DNA of 64,000 bases, taken from positions 124,001-188,000 of the forward strand of contig JAPPIG010000084.1 in the NCBI GenBank assembly GCA_028820635.1, in the 5' to 3' direction. Positions 38,201 to 47,600 of the stretch are shown piece by piece. The translations under genes were made by a program, and so were the position numbers. Source of the DNA: Candidatus Poribacteria bacterium (GTDB lineage Bacteria > Poribacteria > WGA-4E > WGA-3G). Within the stretch, counting starts at the first letter, position 1. Each line of letters starts with the position of its first letter. The notes under the pieces are model-generated. The model saw nothing but the letters and a program-made list of their open reading frames with translations. It was not told where the DNA came from and did not search any database.

Positions 38201-38359
38201 AATGCCACTTGGGAACGGATTACGCCAGAAATTCCGGATGATGCTACTTCTATCGCTGTTGCGAATGGCATACTTTATGTCGGTACCGAAAACAGCGGTT
38301 TGCAGCTTATTGGACTTGAAAACTCTTCACATGCGCCTCTGATGAAAGCACCAAATTAA
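35258..38359 (+). CDS. ECF sigma factor fused by a membrane helix to an Asp-box beta-propeller
   Basis: 1033 aa. Residues ~1-185 are a complete ECF sigma factor: sigma region 2 (EKYQKGIHALAWRKIGDFHIAQEITQDAFLRAYQRLRTL) and region 4 (LPESERTVMALHYLGEMTCETISKMLGVSPNTIKSRLNRARNRLRKE). One membrane segment follows (FVPWMVSAASAILILLFIGIG, near 221-250). The rest carries about eight BNR/Asp-box motifs (SEDKGKTWKPL, STDRGNSWTDI, STDGGNSWKRF, SVDRGKNWKTV), predicting a periplasmic propeller. A sigma factor held at the membrane by its own sensor would be released by cleavage; this is inferred. No separate anti-sigma gene lies beside it. GGAG precedes the ATG. Codon use is continuous, with no sign of a frame break. 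Confidence 0.88.
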   Translation: MQNNDSELIQRTLDGDQTAFTALVEKYQKGIHALAWRKIGDFHIAQEITQDAFLRAYQRLRTLKDHSLFPGWVYVIASHLCTEWHRKKKLPVQSLETTDVAEIDQVSHSQYIAEKRDTETAEARREVVQKLLQKLPESERTVMALHYLGEMTCETISKMLGVSPNTIKSRLNRARNRLRKEEAIISENLSSFQLPTHLTQDIMKEVARVNPIVPSGSKPFVPWMVSAASAILILLFIGIGVQHLLLSFQPYDLDSESVLTVEIVDTPVSVAQKIKPDSRNQLGTTDISSKSQGTGEKVDTSQNVNFTNVIPTTETELPLSTERWTQLDSPGAVKVSTLFATKINDLFAITPIGLYRMTTDNQRWHLINSNLPAMHPIMPIPITEQGGTLYIVADEAVIASEDKGKTWKPLGTRPKGRAMGLIVKDNAQDSTELYLALLQGVFRSEDAGISWTPLNNGLARRKIYALTSVENALFAGTNRGLFRLNLEPSSKEGFDRSDVWEQLPVAESKSIHAFAVAGHRLYVVAGLLKISADMKNFMDFGTTVKVMLSKKSLWSVFRSTDRGNSWTDITPTNVIQNEYVVIMDKIVAKEKTVMLLIAPTSNTVRSTDEGKTWITAPLVKLINPSFVAALKVQSSNESSHQQQSTDVKYQFYIGDNYGIRRSTDGGNSWKRFNTGLGGNIQNLTVFKNKLYAVADEKLITSTDGGQSWEAIPVELSGMNMTIMNTEVPLTKASIREMTEADDILYAKGYAGLELIFFYLNEENRVLLPIQGVPTLGERNPIEAFMKAAQTSMEDDVENASNFIKNFLSIGTDIYGGFAVSGNTFYVEYKRKLLIWHSESQVNNDASWYDTKIADTRDMADITSLNSFNSFNSFKFGVSGDTVYVGKPDGILLHSVDRGKNWKTVPLPIFVNFFKQILITDETVYIATDKAALSSSDGAKWNIITDLDGQKLMIDRFALDDTTLYAVSSSKNAQGGVYRLTTNATWERITPEIPDDATSIAVANGILYVGTENSGLQLIGLENSSHAPLMKAPN

Positions 38360-38699
38360 TACGCAACTATGCTTACGGAATTCAGCGTTTACAAGTAAGT
38401 TGCGTACATATTTTTAGTAAGGCTCAAAGGACTCGCGACAGGTGGACGCGTGTAGAGAAAGAATCCACCGTATAAGAAGTTAAGTAGAACTCAAAGAGCA
38501 TCCTCGTTGCACGAGGATATGAGATATGTCCAATGTTTCGGTTCATAAACTCATAGGGCACCAGAAGTTTATCAGATATTGTTTTATTTGGAGAACCAGA
38601 TACGAGGGCATATCTCTTTTATTAATACACTAAGTCTCCAAAACGGAGAACAAATTAACCAAAACCGCCAAATTCTGGCGCAAGAAAGGAAGATTTAAA
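38360..38699. other. 340-base spacer with several inverted repeats
   Basis: No gene. It contains TACGCAACT...AGTTGCGTA (38360-38368, 38398-38406) after the propeller gene, a hairpin ATCCTCGT-TGC-ACGAGGAT (38500-38518), and a distant pair GAGATATG/CATATCTC enclosing about 80 bases before the lipoprotein gene. It may be a structured leader, but I recognise no known riboswitch. Confidence 0.35.
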
Positions 38700-39263
38700 A
38701 TGTACAAAAATTTCGTGTCTTTTATAGGCACACAAAACGTCCTTAAATTGAATAATAAGACGTTATGGGTGTTAGTTGCTCTCATTTTCACAGCGTGTTT
38801 CACTATAGGTTGTGATAATGTTTCAACAAGAGAAGTTCTTGACTTATTTAGCACCGTTGATCTAAATCGAACAGTTACGGTAACACTTGATGAAAAGAAT
38901 GGAAGTGGGATCACCGGCGAAGCTACTTTCGCGGAATATAACATAGAATCAGGTACAATTCTGAGCTTTGATGTTAAGATTCAGAATGCGGGCCCTGGCC
39001 GCAAGTACGCAGCATATATCTATTCTGGCGACAGTTGCGAAACACCCGGTAGCATCTGGGATGTTGAAGCTTTTAAAGCCTATTCTTTTACAACAGATGA
39101 AAATGGCATAGGGGACCAGGATTACACCACTGACTTGACCATTGACACCAATTCAGAAACCGATATACTCGGTAAAGTATTAGTTATTCATGAACAGGTG
39201 GGATCTGGTGATTTAGCAGATGGCACGCAAGTGAGTTGTGGCGTTATAACCCTCACGGAATAA
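38700..39263 (+). CDS. Lipoprotein with Cu/Zn superoxide-dismutase-like fold
   Basis: 187 aa with a lipoprotein signal ending FTIGC (C38). The C-terminal ~140 residues follow the SodC pattern, including the end ILGKVLVIHEQVGSGDLADGTQVSCGVI, close to the SodC finish IIGR-LVVH...ACGVI. The copper-binding HxH block is replaced by AAYIYSGDSC and other histidines are missing, so enzymatic dismutation is unlikely. It may be a structural or ligand-binding relative. Two cysteines could form the conserved SodC disulfide. RBS AAAGGAAG before the ATG. A strong terminator follows. Confidence 0.65.
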   Translation: MYKNFVSFIGTQNVLKLNNKTLWVLVALIFTACFTIGCDNVSTREVLDLFSTVDLNRTVTVTLDEKNGSGITGEATFAEYNIESGTILSFDVKIQNAGPGRKYAAYIYSGDSCETPGSIWDVEAFKAYSFTTDENGIGDQDYTTDLTIDTNSETDILGKVLVIHEQVGSGDLADGTQVSCGVITLTE

Positions 39264-39278
39264 CCTATTTTCGAATTT

Positions 39279-39324
39279 AAGCACTCAATGTTTGCGTTCA
39301 GTATCACGCTGGCATTGAGTGCTT
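39279..39324 (+). terminator. Intrinsic terminator after the SodC-like gene
   Basis: AAGCACTCAATG...CATTGAGTGCTT with 12-bp arms, 22-base loop, followed by TTTATTTT. Confidence 0.75.
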
Positions 39325-39452
39325 TTTATTTTAAGGCATATACGATTTGTTCCATTTCTGTCTAATTCAATACACCGTCCACATAAATTCGCTTGCTTGC
39401 AGGCACAAAATATGAGAAAATAACTAAAATTTCTACGAACAGGAGAAGCACA

Positions 39453-39719
39453 ATGGAACAGATACGAGAACTCTCAAAATTACTGGAATCAGGCATTTCA
39501 GACTATGACTCACAACTGTCAGTTCTGCAATCAGAACGATTAAAATATATCCGCCTTTCAATGACTGACGGATTCGGTAATGAGGAAGGTCAATCCAAAG
39601 AGTCGTGGCTACTACACCTCAAACAACTCGAAGATTCATTGGAGGTCCGATTGAAAGCACTAAAGCAAGCAATTCAGGAATCTGCCGCATCTTTCCAAGA
39701 GCCAAAGGCAGAGGCGTAA
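39453..39719 (+). CDS. Small helical protein, unknown
   Basis: 88 aa from the Met of MEQIRELSK, which has AGGAGA 7 bases upstream; the ORF-track start is 20 codons earlier and has no RBS. The sequence is mostly charged helix (LSKLLESG, YIRLSMTDGFG, HLKQLEDSLEVRLKALKQAIQES), likely a short coiled coil. No family recognised. It ends six bases before the TPR/FG-GAP gene, so they probably form an operon. Confidence 0.6.
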   Translation: MEQIRELSKLLESGISDYDSQLSVLQSERLKYIRLSMTDGFGNEEGQSKESWLLHLKQLEDSLEVRLKALKQAIQESAASFQEPKAEA

Positions 39720-39725
39720 TTAACA

Positions 39726-42700
39726 ATGCTATCCCATTTACCTTATTTAAAAAAACTCATAACCAGTTTCATATTTGCAATTTTTCTTTTTGCTGTTATA
39801 AGCGCGATTGCACAGGAAATGGACGACACAAAGATTATTCAGGAGGCGATACGACATCAGAATCTTGGGTTAGCATATCTTGAAGAATCGCAACCTTCCA
39901 AAGCACTTACGGCATTTTCCACCCTTATTGAACTACTCTCCCATGAGGCAATTGGCTACGGTAACCTCGCTGTTGCCCACTTGCGGTTACAGCAAGCCGA
40001 TGCTGCAGAAGAATGGGTTAAGCGCGGCATTGATGTTGCACCGATGGATAGTCAACTACACTTCATTTTATCCGAGGTCTATCAGGTAAAAGGGCAAACT
40101 GCACAAGCCGTAGAGGCAATGAAAGAAGCAGTTCAGTTGGCGCCCGATGAATTGGAATTTCGCTATAAACTTATCCGCCACTATCTCGGACAGCGAAACA
40201 ATGCAGAAGCACAATTGAAGGCAGCTGGGCACTTGCAGGAACTTCATAACCGCTCACCCGTAAATGTTGTGGTTCTACTGAAGTTGACGCAAGCACTGCT
40301 TGAACAAGAAAAACTTAGTGATGCTGAAAAACTTTGTCAAGACTTGCTGATTTTGTTAGGAGATACCGATGCTGAAAAGTTGGTATACTTAACACAAGGG
40401 ATAGACGCAATAAAGAAAAACGACCTAAAGGCAGCCTCACGAAATATCCGGATTTTTGCGAACTTGCATCGTGCAAGTCCGCGTTATCAGCAAGGCATTG
40501 GAGAATTGGTAACCAATATCCTTGGACATCCAATAGAAACGTTTCGTCCAGGATTCAAAGCGCGAATCGCAGCAAAACAGAGTCCACCAATAAACGTGGA
40601 ATTTGTGGATGTCACCGAACAACTTGGATTACATGACTTAAATCCACTTTTAGAAAAGCCTCGCACAGTGTTTCTTCTGGACTACGATAATGACGGAAAT
40701 CTTGATCTGTATACAGCATCAAACGGTGTGATGTTATATCGGAATGCTGGCAAGTCATTTGAGCATGGTCAGATGTTTGCCGGCGATGAAAAGCATCACA
40801 TTGCAGTCACAGCTGCTGACTTGAATAAAGATGGCAAACAAGATTTCTTATTCCAATCCCCACGAATGGGAATACTTTATTACCAGCAAAAGACAGGTGC
40901 TTTTTGGGACGTATCTCGTCTTGTTGAGGCATATACAGTAGAAGAGCAAACGGATCTTCTGCTGCCCGTTGATTTTGACCACGACGGAGATCTCGATCTT
41001 CTTTCAGGGCAAACCAGCATCACGATGTATCGGAATAACGGTGATGAGGCAAAAGACCGGTTTACTGACGTAAGCGAACAAACTTTCGTGAAAACAGACG
41101 AAGCACAGCATATACCTGACGCAGCGTTCTCCGCAGATTTTGACGATGATGGTGACATTGACATCTTCATGACACATCGTAAAACCGGATGCACTCTTTA
41201 CGATAACCTCCGCCAAGGGCGTCTCCGTGCCAATACCAACGAGACAGGTATTCCACAAGATATACATTACACTGCATCTGCTATTGGTGACTATGATAAC
41301 GATGGCGACATTGATATTTTCTTAGCAACAGAGGAACGTATCCACCTTTACCTTAATAGAGGTGACGCAAGTTTTGTAGACGATCCGCGCTTAGAAGCAG
41401 GTGTGCAAAGCATACGCGCTACACTATTGAAAAACATAGATTATGATAACGACGGATTTGTTGACCTTTGGGTGAGTGGCAAAGATCGGATGTTCATGTT
41501 CAGAAACGATGGAACTGGTCGCTTTACCGAAACGAAGGGTATAATACCGATGGAGAAGGGGATCGCGGGTGCTGTAGGTGATTACGACAACGATGGTGAT
41601 TTAGACCTATTCTTTATCAACGACAAAGGGCAGCTGCGTGCATTGCAGAACAATGGCGGAAATCAAAACAACTGGATACAGGTGCGGTTAGAAGGTATTA
41701 TCACAGGAAATAACAAAGTCAATAGGAACGGAATTGGATCAAAGTTAGAGGTAAAAGTCAGTGACCTATATCAGCTGCAATATGTGTCTCAACAGGTGGC
41801 ACATTTCGGGTTAGGTGCGTTTGATGTAGCCGATGTTGTTCGTGTTGTGTGGACAAACGGTGTGCCGCAGAATGTTATCCAACCGAAGGCAAAACAACAG
41901 ATTTCAGAAAAACAGGTTTTGAAAGGTTCATGTCCGTTTTTATATGTCTATGATGGCGAGAAGTACCAATTCGTCACCGATCTGCTTTGGCGTGCTCCAC
42001 TTGGACTCGTCACCGCTATGGGGTTTGTCGCACCCGATGAGACGAAAGATTTTATAAAAATATCGGCATCTCAAATACAACCTAAATCTGGAAAATATTC
42101 TATCCAGATTACAGAGGAGTTGTGGGAAACCGCATATTTTGATATGGTTAAACTGATAGCCGTTGACCACCCAACAGATACCGATATTTTCGTAAATGAA
42201 CAGTATACTCCACCGCCATTTGCAGAATTCAAAATATATGGTGTATCGGAAAAATTATATCCAAAATCTGCTGTAAACCACAAAGGTGAAGATGTGTCTG
42301 ATGCCTTAAAAGCACCTGATTACCATTACGCTGTTGAACACACCCCCGGTCCCTATCAAGGCGTTGTAGAACCGCATGCTATTATCCTTGATCTTGGCAA
42401 TAATGTCCCTGATAATGTCCCTGTGACGCTCTACCTCAACGGATGGATATTTCCAACGGATACCAGCATCAATGTTGCCTTATCCCAAAATCCTGCAATT
42501 GCGCCTCGCTTCCCCTCCGTTGCAGTGAAAAACAAAGTTGGAAAATGGGAAACCGTGATTGATATGATTGGCATACCCGCAGGTAAAAACAAGACTATCG
42601 CTATTGATCTGACCGGCAAATTTTTGTCGGATGACCGACATGTGCGGATTCAAACTGATATGCAAATTTATTGGGATTTCGTATTTTTCACAGTTGGCGA

Positions 42701-43208
42701 GCAAAATGTTCCAATGGAAACAACAGAATTAAATCCTGATAGCGCAGACCTACATTACCGGGGCTTTTCAGAGATGTATCGCCCGAATCCACATGCACCA
42801 CACTTGTTTGACTATCAAAAGTTAACTACATCTCCACAATGGCGAGACTTGGCAGGATTTTATACCCGTTACGGCGATGTCAACCCCTTATTGCAAGCAG
42901 TTGATGATATGTACGTTATCCTCAATGCGGGAGATGAAATTACAGTTGAATTTGACGCATCACGACTGCCACCACTAAAAGATGGTTGGGTCCGGGACTT
43001 TATTCTCTATAGCGATGGGTGGGACAAAGATGGGGATATAAATACACTCACATCACAGACGGTTGAACCGCTACCGTTTCACGGTATGTCTACCTATCCA
43101 TATCCGAAAACTGAACATTATCCAGATGACGAAGCACATCAGCGGTATCGTCTTGAATATAATACACGGCGCGTAACGCATCGGTTACCACCGTTGCCGA
43201 AGGAATGA
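39726..43208 (+). CDS. Exported TPR / FG-GAP (VCBS) / ASPIC-UnbV protein
   Basis: 1160 aa. An N-terminal signal peptide (FIFAIFLFAVISAIAQ) is followed by TPR-like repeats to about residue 280 (LGLAYLEESQPSKALTAFSTLIELL, AVHFILSEVYQVKGQTAQAVEAMKEAV-type pattern). FG-GAP/VCBS calcium-binding repeats follow (DYDNDGNLDLY, DFDHDGDLDLL, DFDDDGDIDIF, DYDNDGDIDIF, DYDNDGFVDLW, DYDNDGDLDLF), then the ASPIC/UnbV domain (NRNGIGSKLEVKVSDLYQLQYVSQQVAHFGLG). The last ~450 residues form an unrecognised beta-rich region. Such proteins are found at the cell surface, often in Planctomycetes-like genomes. The exact function is unknown. It converges with the MFS gene. Confidence 0.85.
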   Translation: MLSHLPYLKKLITSFIFAIFLFAVISAIAQEMDDTKIIQEAIRHQNLGLAYLEESQPSKALTAFSTLIELLSHEAIGYGNLAVAHLRLQQADAAEEWVKRGIDVAPMDSQLHFILSEVYQVKGQTAQAVEAMKEAVQLAPDELEFRYKLIRHYLGQRNNAEAQLKAAGHLQELHNRSPVNVVVLLKLTQALLEQEKLSDAEKLCQDLLILLGDTDAEKLVYLTQGIDAIKKNDLKAASRNIRIFANLHRASPRYQQGIGELVTNILGHPIETFRPGFKARIAAKQSPPINVEFVDVTEQLGLHDLNPLLEKPRTVFLLDYDNDGNLDLYTASNGVMLYRNAGKSFEHGQMFAGDEKHHIAVTAADLNKDGKQDFLFQSPRMGILYYQQKTGAFWDVSRLVEAYTVEEQTDLLLPVDFDHDGDLDLLSGQTSITMYRNNGDEAKDRFTDVSEQTFVKTDEAQHIPDAAFSADFDDDGDIDIFMTHRKTGCTLYDNLRQGRLRANTNETGIPQDIHYTASAIGDYDNDGDIDIFLATEERIHLYLNRGDASFVDDPRLEAGVQSIRATLLKNIDYDNDGFVDLWVSGKDRMFMFRNDGTGRFTETKGIIPMEKGIAGAVGDYDNDGDLDLFFINDKGQLRALQNNGGNQNNWIQVRLEGIITGNNKVNRNGIGSKLEVKVSDLYQLQYVSQQVAHFGLGAFDVADVVRVVWTNGVPQNVIQPKAKQQISEKQVLKGSCPFLYVYDGEKYQFVTDLLWRAPLGLVTAMGFVAPDETKDFIKISASQIQPKSGKYSIQITEELWETAYFDMVKLIAVDHPTDTDIFVNEQYTPPPFAEFKIYGVSEKLYPKSAVNHKGEDVSDALKAPDYHYAVEHTPGPYQGVVEPHAIILDLGNNVPDNVPVTLYLNGWIFPTDTSINVALSQNPAIAPRFPSVAVKNKVGKWETVIDMIGIPAGKNKTIAIDLTGKFLSDDRHVRIQTDMQIYWDFVFFTVGEQNVPMETTELNPDSADLHYRGFSEMYRPNPHAPHLFDYQKLTTSPQWRDLAGFYTRYGDVNPLLQAVDDMYVILNAGDEITVEFDASRLPPLKDGWVRDFILYSDGWDKDGDINTLTSQTVEPLPFHGMSTYPYPKTEHYPDDEAHQRYRLEYNTRRVTHRLPPLPKE

Positions 43209-43215
43209 GAAACTC

Positions 43216-44448
43216 TTAAGCTTGTGTATTACGTTCAACCCGACGCAAAGGGACATATAGGCAAACGATAGCAATTACTAAAATTCCTGCCAAAACGGTA
43301 TAAGAATAGGCGTTACTTTCATATAACCAAGCTCCGAGGACGCTGTTAAAACCTGTTTTCACAAATTCTGGATGTGCTGATTTATCATACAACCAGCCAC
43401 CGAGGAGTGGCCCTAAAACACGTCCTAAACTCAAAAACGCATCCATAATCCCGATAGCCGCACCTTGCCCAATGCTGGTCTGCTTAGAAATCCATGATGT
43501 ATTCGTTGGACGGATTAGTTGATTACCGATCCCAGTAATCGTAAGATAAACGGTTAATGTGACGAAGGAGGATGCATTGAGAAAGAGCACCATGCCGAGC
43601 GCGTTTAGTAATAAACCTGCTATAATTATCCGGCGTTCTCCTATCCAGTTAATCAACCTACCGAGCAATCCACCCTGTAGAGGCACGACAATCGCACCCA
43701 TGACCATGAACATCCATCCCATTTCTTTTTGTTTATACTCCCAACCTTCTTCAATGAACAGTGGAAATGTTGTTTCCAATCCAGCGAAACTGAAGGTGGT
43801 AAAAAAGGCAACAAGGAATAGCGGAGTGAGCGAAGATTTCAATGTTGTTCTACGGAATAGTTCGCGTGGAGATATCCATTCGTGACGTTCGCCTACAACG
43901 TCTTTCTGAAGTGATTCAGGCAGCAGAACAAGCGCAAAAAGAAAAGTTAATAGTGACAACCCACCCGCAACAAAGAACGGCAAATCGTGCCGTCCCATGA
44001 CACCGCCAATTGCTGGTCCGAGAATGAAACCGAGTCCCATCGCAGCACCCATCAATCCCATGCCTTTGCCGCGTTCTTCTGATGTAGTAACATCTGCAAC
44101 ATAAGCCATGACACTGGGCAACACCGCTGCTGAAGCGATGCCAGCTGCACTCCGAGCGGCGAAAAGCCATATATACTCCTTTGCCAATCCGAAGGCAACT
44201 AAGGCAGCGGCATTCCCAAGCAAGCCAAGCAAAATTGCTGGTTTCCTGCCGTGTTTGTCTGACAGGCGACCCCAAATCGGAGCGAACAACAGCTGCATTC
44301 CAGAATAGATAGAAAGTAATATCGCAATTTTGGTGGGAGTTGCCCCAATATCTTCTGCGTAATAAGCGAGATTTGGAATGATGATGCCAAACCCGAGCAT
44401 CACAAAAAACAGGGTTAAGAACAGGAGAAGAAGTCTCGATTTTTGCAT
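43216..44448 (-). CDS. Major facilitator superfamily transporter, TetA-like (DHA1 group)
   Basis: 410 aa with 12 expected membrane segments. MFS motif A appears as GRLSDKHGRKPAILLG, and motif C-like GLGFILGPAIGGVMG follows in TM5, typical of drug:H+ antiporters. The C-terminal half has a matching GGLLGRLINWIGERR loop. It is likely a proton-coupled exporter; substrate not known. The start follows a consensus promoter by about 60 bases. No transporter partner or regulator gene is adjacent; dnaE is divergent. Confidence 0.88.
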   Translation of the reverse strand: MQKSRLLLLFLTLFFVMLGFGIIIPNLAYYAEDIGATPTKIAILLSIYSGMQLLFAPIWGRLSDKHGRKPAILLGLLGNAAALVAFGLAKEYIWLFAARSAAGIASAAVLPSVMAYVADVTTSEERGKGMGLMGAAMGLGFILGPAIGGVMGRHDLPFFVAGGLSLLTFLFALVLLPESLQKDVVGERHEWISPRELFRRTTLKSSLTPLFLVAFFTTFSFAGLETTFPLFIEEGWEYKQKEMGWMFMVMGAIVVPLQGGLLGRLINWIGERRIIIAGLLLNALGMVLFLNASSFVTLTVYLTITGIGNQLIRPTNTSWISKQTSIGQGAAIGIMDAFLSLGRVLGPLLGGWLYDKSAHPEFVKTGFNSVLGAWLYESNAYSYTVLAGILVIAIVCLYVPLRRVERNTQA

Positions 44449-44509
44449 TCGTAAGTTCTAAAAACGGATTCTGCACACTTGGAAAAACTGCAAGTTGGCA
44501 GTATTTATT

Positions 44510-44538
44510 ATTATAGCAAGGCGTAGGCAGTATGTCAA
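44510..44538 (-). promoter_or_regulatory. Consensus sigma-70 promoter for the MFS gene
   Basis: On the minus strand TTGACA, 17 bases ending TTGC, then TATAAT; both hexamers are perfect. Confidence 0.78.
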
Positions 44539-44612
44539 TATTAAACGGTATTTCGACCAGAAAACGAATTTTTTCTTGCAAATTTCGTTGTGTAAATTCA
44601 CCTTTTTTCTGC

Positions 44613-44618
44613 TATAAT
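44613..44618 (+). promoter_or_regulatory. -10 element (TGC-TATAAT) upstream of dnaE
   Basis: Perfect TATAAT with an extended TGC, about 77 bases before the dnaE start. No good -35 at 16-18 bases; TTGTGT lies 19 bases upstream. Confidence 0.5.
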
Positions 44619-44694
44619 TATATCTGTAAATTAGTTGAAATCTAAACCGATTTTTTATCGTAAAATACATAAAAAGCTTAAAAGTAGGAGAACC

Positions 44695-47600
44695 ATGTCT
44701 TCCGAATTTGTCCATCTACACAACCACAGCGAATACAGTATGCTTGACGGGGCTTGCCGCATTTCAGATATGATTCAGTGGGCAGTTGAGAACAGCGCGC
44801 CCGCTGTTGCGCTCACTGACCACGGCAATATGTTCGGGGCATGGGAGTTTTACACCAAAGCACAAGAGGCGGGTGTAAATCCTATTGTCGGGTGTGAGGT
44901 ATATGTTGCTCCCGGTGACCGAAAAAAACGTGGGAAAGAACAAGGCAGCCCCTACCATTTAACACTCCTTGTAGAAAATGCGACTGGCTATCAAAACCTT
45001 CTTGAATTAGTGTCGCTCGGTTATACAGAAGGTTTCTATAGTAAACCGCGCATTGACATGGAAATCTTACGGGAATACCGCGAAGGGATTATCGCACTGA
45101 CGGGCTGTATCCAAGGACAGGTGCCACAACTCGTCGCTTCAGACAAACGGGAAGAAGGCATCCAAAACTTCAAAACCTTAATTGACATCATGGGCCCTCG
45201 TAACCTCTATGTTGAGGTGCAAAACCATTATATTGACAAGGAGCTTGAAGCGTACCCAATAATGGTTGATTTAGCAAGAGAATTTGATCTCCCTCTTGTT
45301 GGCACAAACGATTGCCATTACCTCCACAAATCCGATCACCACATGCACGATGTACTTCTCTGTATCCAAACAAAGAAAACTGTCAACGAGCAAGACAGGA
45401 TGCGATTTGATAATCATTTCTATTTTAAAGACGTTAACGAAATGCGGGAAGTGCTTAAAAATTACCCACCTGAAGCCATCAGCAACACACTTGAAATTGC
45501 TAAAAGGTGCAACCTCAAGCTTGATTATGGCAAGAGCGTGATGCCGAAATATGATGTGCCCGAAGGACATACAAATGAGAGTTACCTAAAAGAACTTTGC
45601 TACCAAGGATTGCGTGAAAAATTGGGCGGTGAACTCTCCTCGGATGTTCTCCAAAGATTGAATCATGAACTTGACATTATAAATAAAACCGGTTACCCAG
45701 GATATTTCCTGATTGTATGGGACTATGTGAAATACGCTAATGAACAGGGATATCCACTCACCGCTCGTGGTTCCGCTGCCGGTAGCCTTGTCCTGTATGC
45801 GCTCGATGTAATTACTTTCAATCCGATGGAGTATGGCTGTATCTTTGAGCGTTTTCTTAACCTTGAACGGATTAGCCCACCTGATATTGATATTGACTTT
45901 GCAGACCGCGCCCGTGATCACGTTATTGAATACCTCGTTAAAAAATATGGCCAAGACTCTGTTGGCAAGGTTGCCACCTTTGCAACCATGGGAGCAAAAG
46001 CTGCTATCAAAGATGTTGGACGCACACTTGATGTGCCTCTTGAAAATGTTAATAAACTAACGCAGTTGATTCCAAGCATCCCAGGCATTACACTTGATGA
46101 TGCCTTGGAACAAGTGCCAGAATTTCAAGCACTTGCAGAACAGCCAGAAAATAAAGAATTAATGGATCTCAGCAAATCTGTAGAAGGCATGAAACGGCAC
46201 GTCTCTTGTCATGCATCTGCTATCGTTGTTTCGAATGGACCGCTGACAGATTTTGCACCGCTATTTAAAGATAAAAATGACCAGGTTGCAACACAGTTTG
46301 AAGGCAAAACTGTTGAAAATGTTGGTATCGTCAAATTTGATTTCCTTGGTGTCCGCAGCCTCACTGAGATTCATGACTGTCTCCAAATGGTCAAGGCGAA
46401 TCATGGCATAGATTTGAAGTTAGAAGATATCCCTTTTGACGATGAAAAGACCTTTTCACTAATTAGTAGAGGACTGATTGCTGCTTTATTCCAACTGGAA
46501 ACCTCCTCAGGCATGTATAGGGTTGTTACACAACTCAAAGCGGATAACTTTGAGGATTTCGCTGCAATTCCAGCGCTTTATCGTCCAGGTCCATTAGAAA
46601 GCGGCATGATGCAACAGTTCATAGACCGAAAAAACGGATTAGAACCTGTGAGTTATCTGCATCCGTCGCTTGAAGATGCGCTCAAAAATACTTACGGTGT
46701 ATGTGTCTATCAGGAGCAGGTGATGCAGATTGCCCGTGATATGGCAGGCTTTACACTCGGTGAGGCAGATATCCTCCGCGATGCGATGGGCAAAAAGAAA
46801 TTAGATTTGATCAAATCGCAGCGAGAGAAATTCGTTGAGGGTGCCCTCAAAAATGAGATTTCTAAAAAAGATGCAGAAGAAATATACGACCTCCTTGAAC
46901 CGTTCAGTGGATACGCCTTCAACAAATCACATTCTGTCGCTTATGCTATGTTAGCTTACCGCATGGCATACCTGAAGACACACTATCCGCACGAATTTAT
47001 GGCAGCGATGATGACTGGAGAAGCAGGTGACTCATCCAAAATTACGCGTTACCGAGCTGAATGTGTCAAACTTGCTGATTTCCTTGGTGTGGAAATCAAT
47101 GTGCTTCCCCCAGATGTTAACAGTAGCAATAAGGATTTTGCAGTGGATGGCAATGATATTTGTTTTGGACTTGTGGCAGTGAAAAACGTTGGGGACAACG
47201 CAATAGATGCAATTGTGGATGCACGAAAAGAGGGCGGTTCGTTCACATCGCTGCAAGATTTCTGCGAACGCGTGGATACAAAAGTAGTCAATAAACGGTC
47301 TGTTGAAGGTCTTATTTTAAGCGGTGCTTTTGATAACCTTGAAGGACATCGGGCACAACTTCTTGAAAACTTGGAAAGTATCCTGAAAGCCGCACAAAGT
47401 GCACAAGCAGTGCGTGAACGCGGACAGATGAACCTCTTTGGAGAGGCAGAGGACATGCCGACAACAGTGGTAACGCTCGCGGCAGTAGAGGAATATGACC
47501 CTTTGGAACGGCTTAAGCTTGAAAAAGAGCAACTCGGATTTTATGTTTCCGGACACCCACTCCAGCAATACACAGACATCATTGAAAATTATACATCCGC

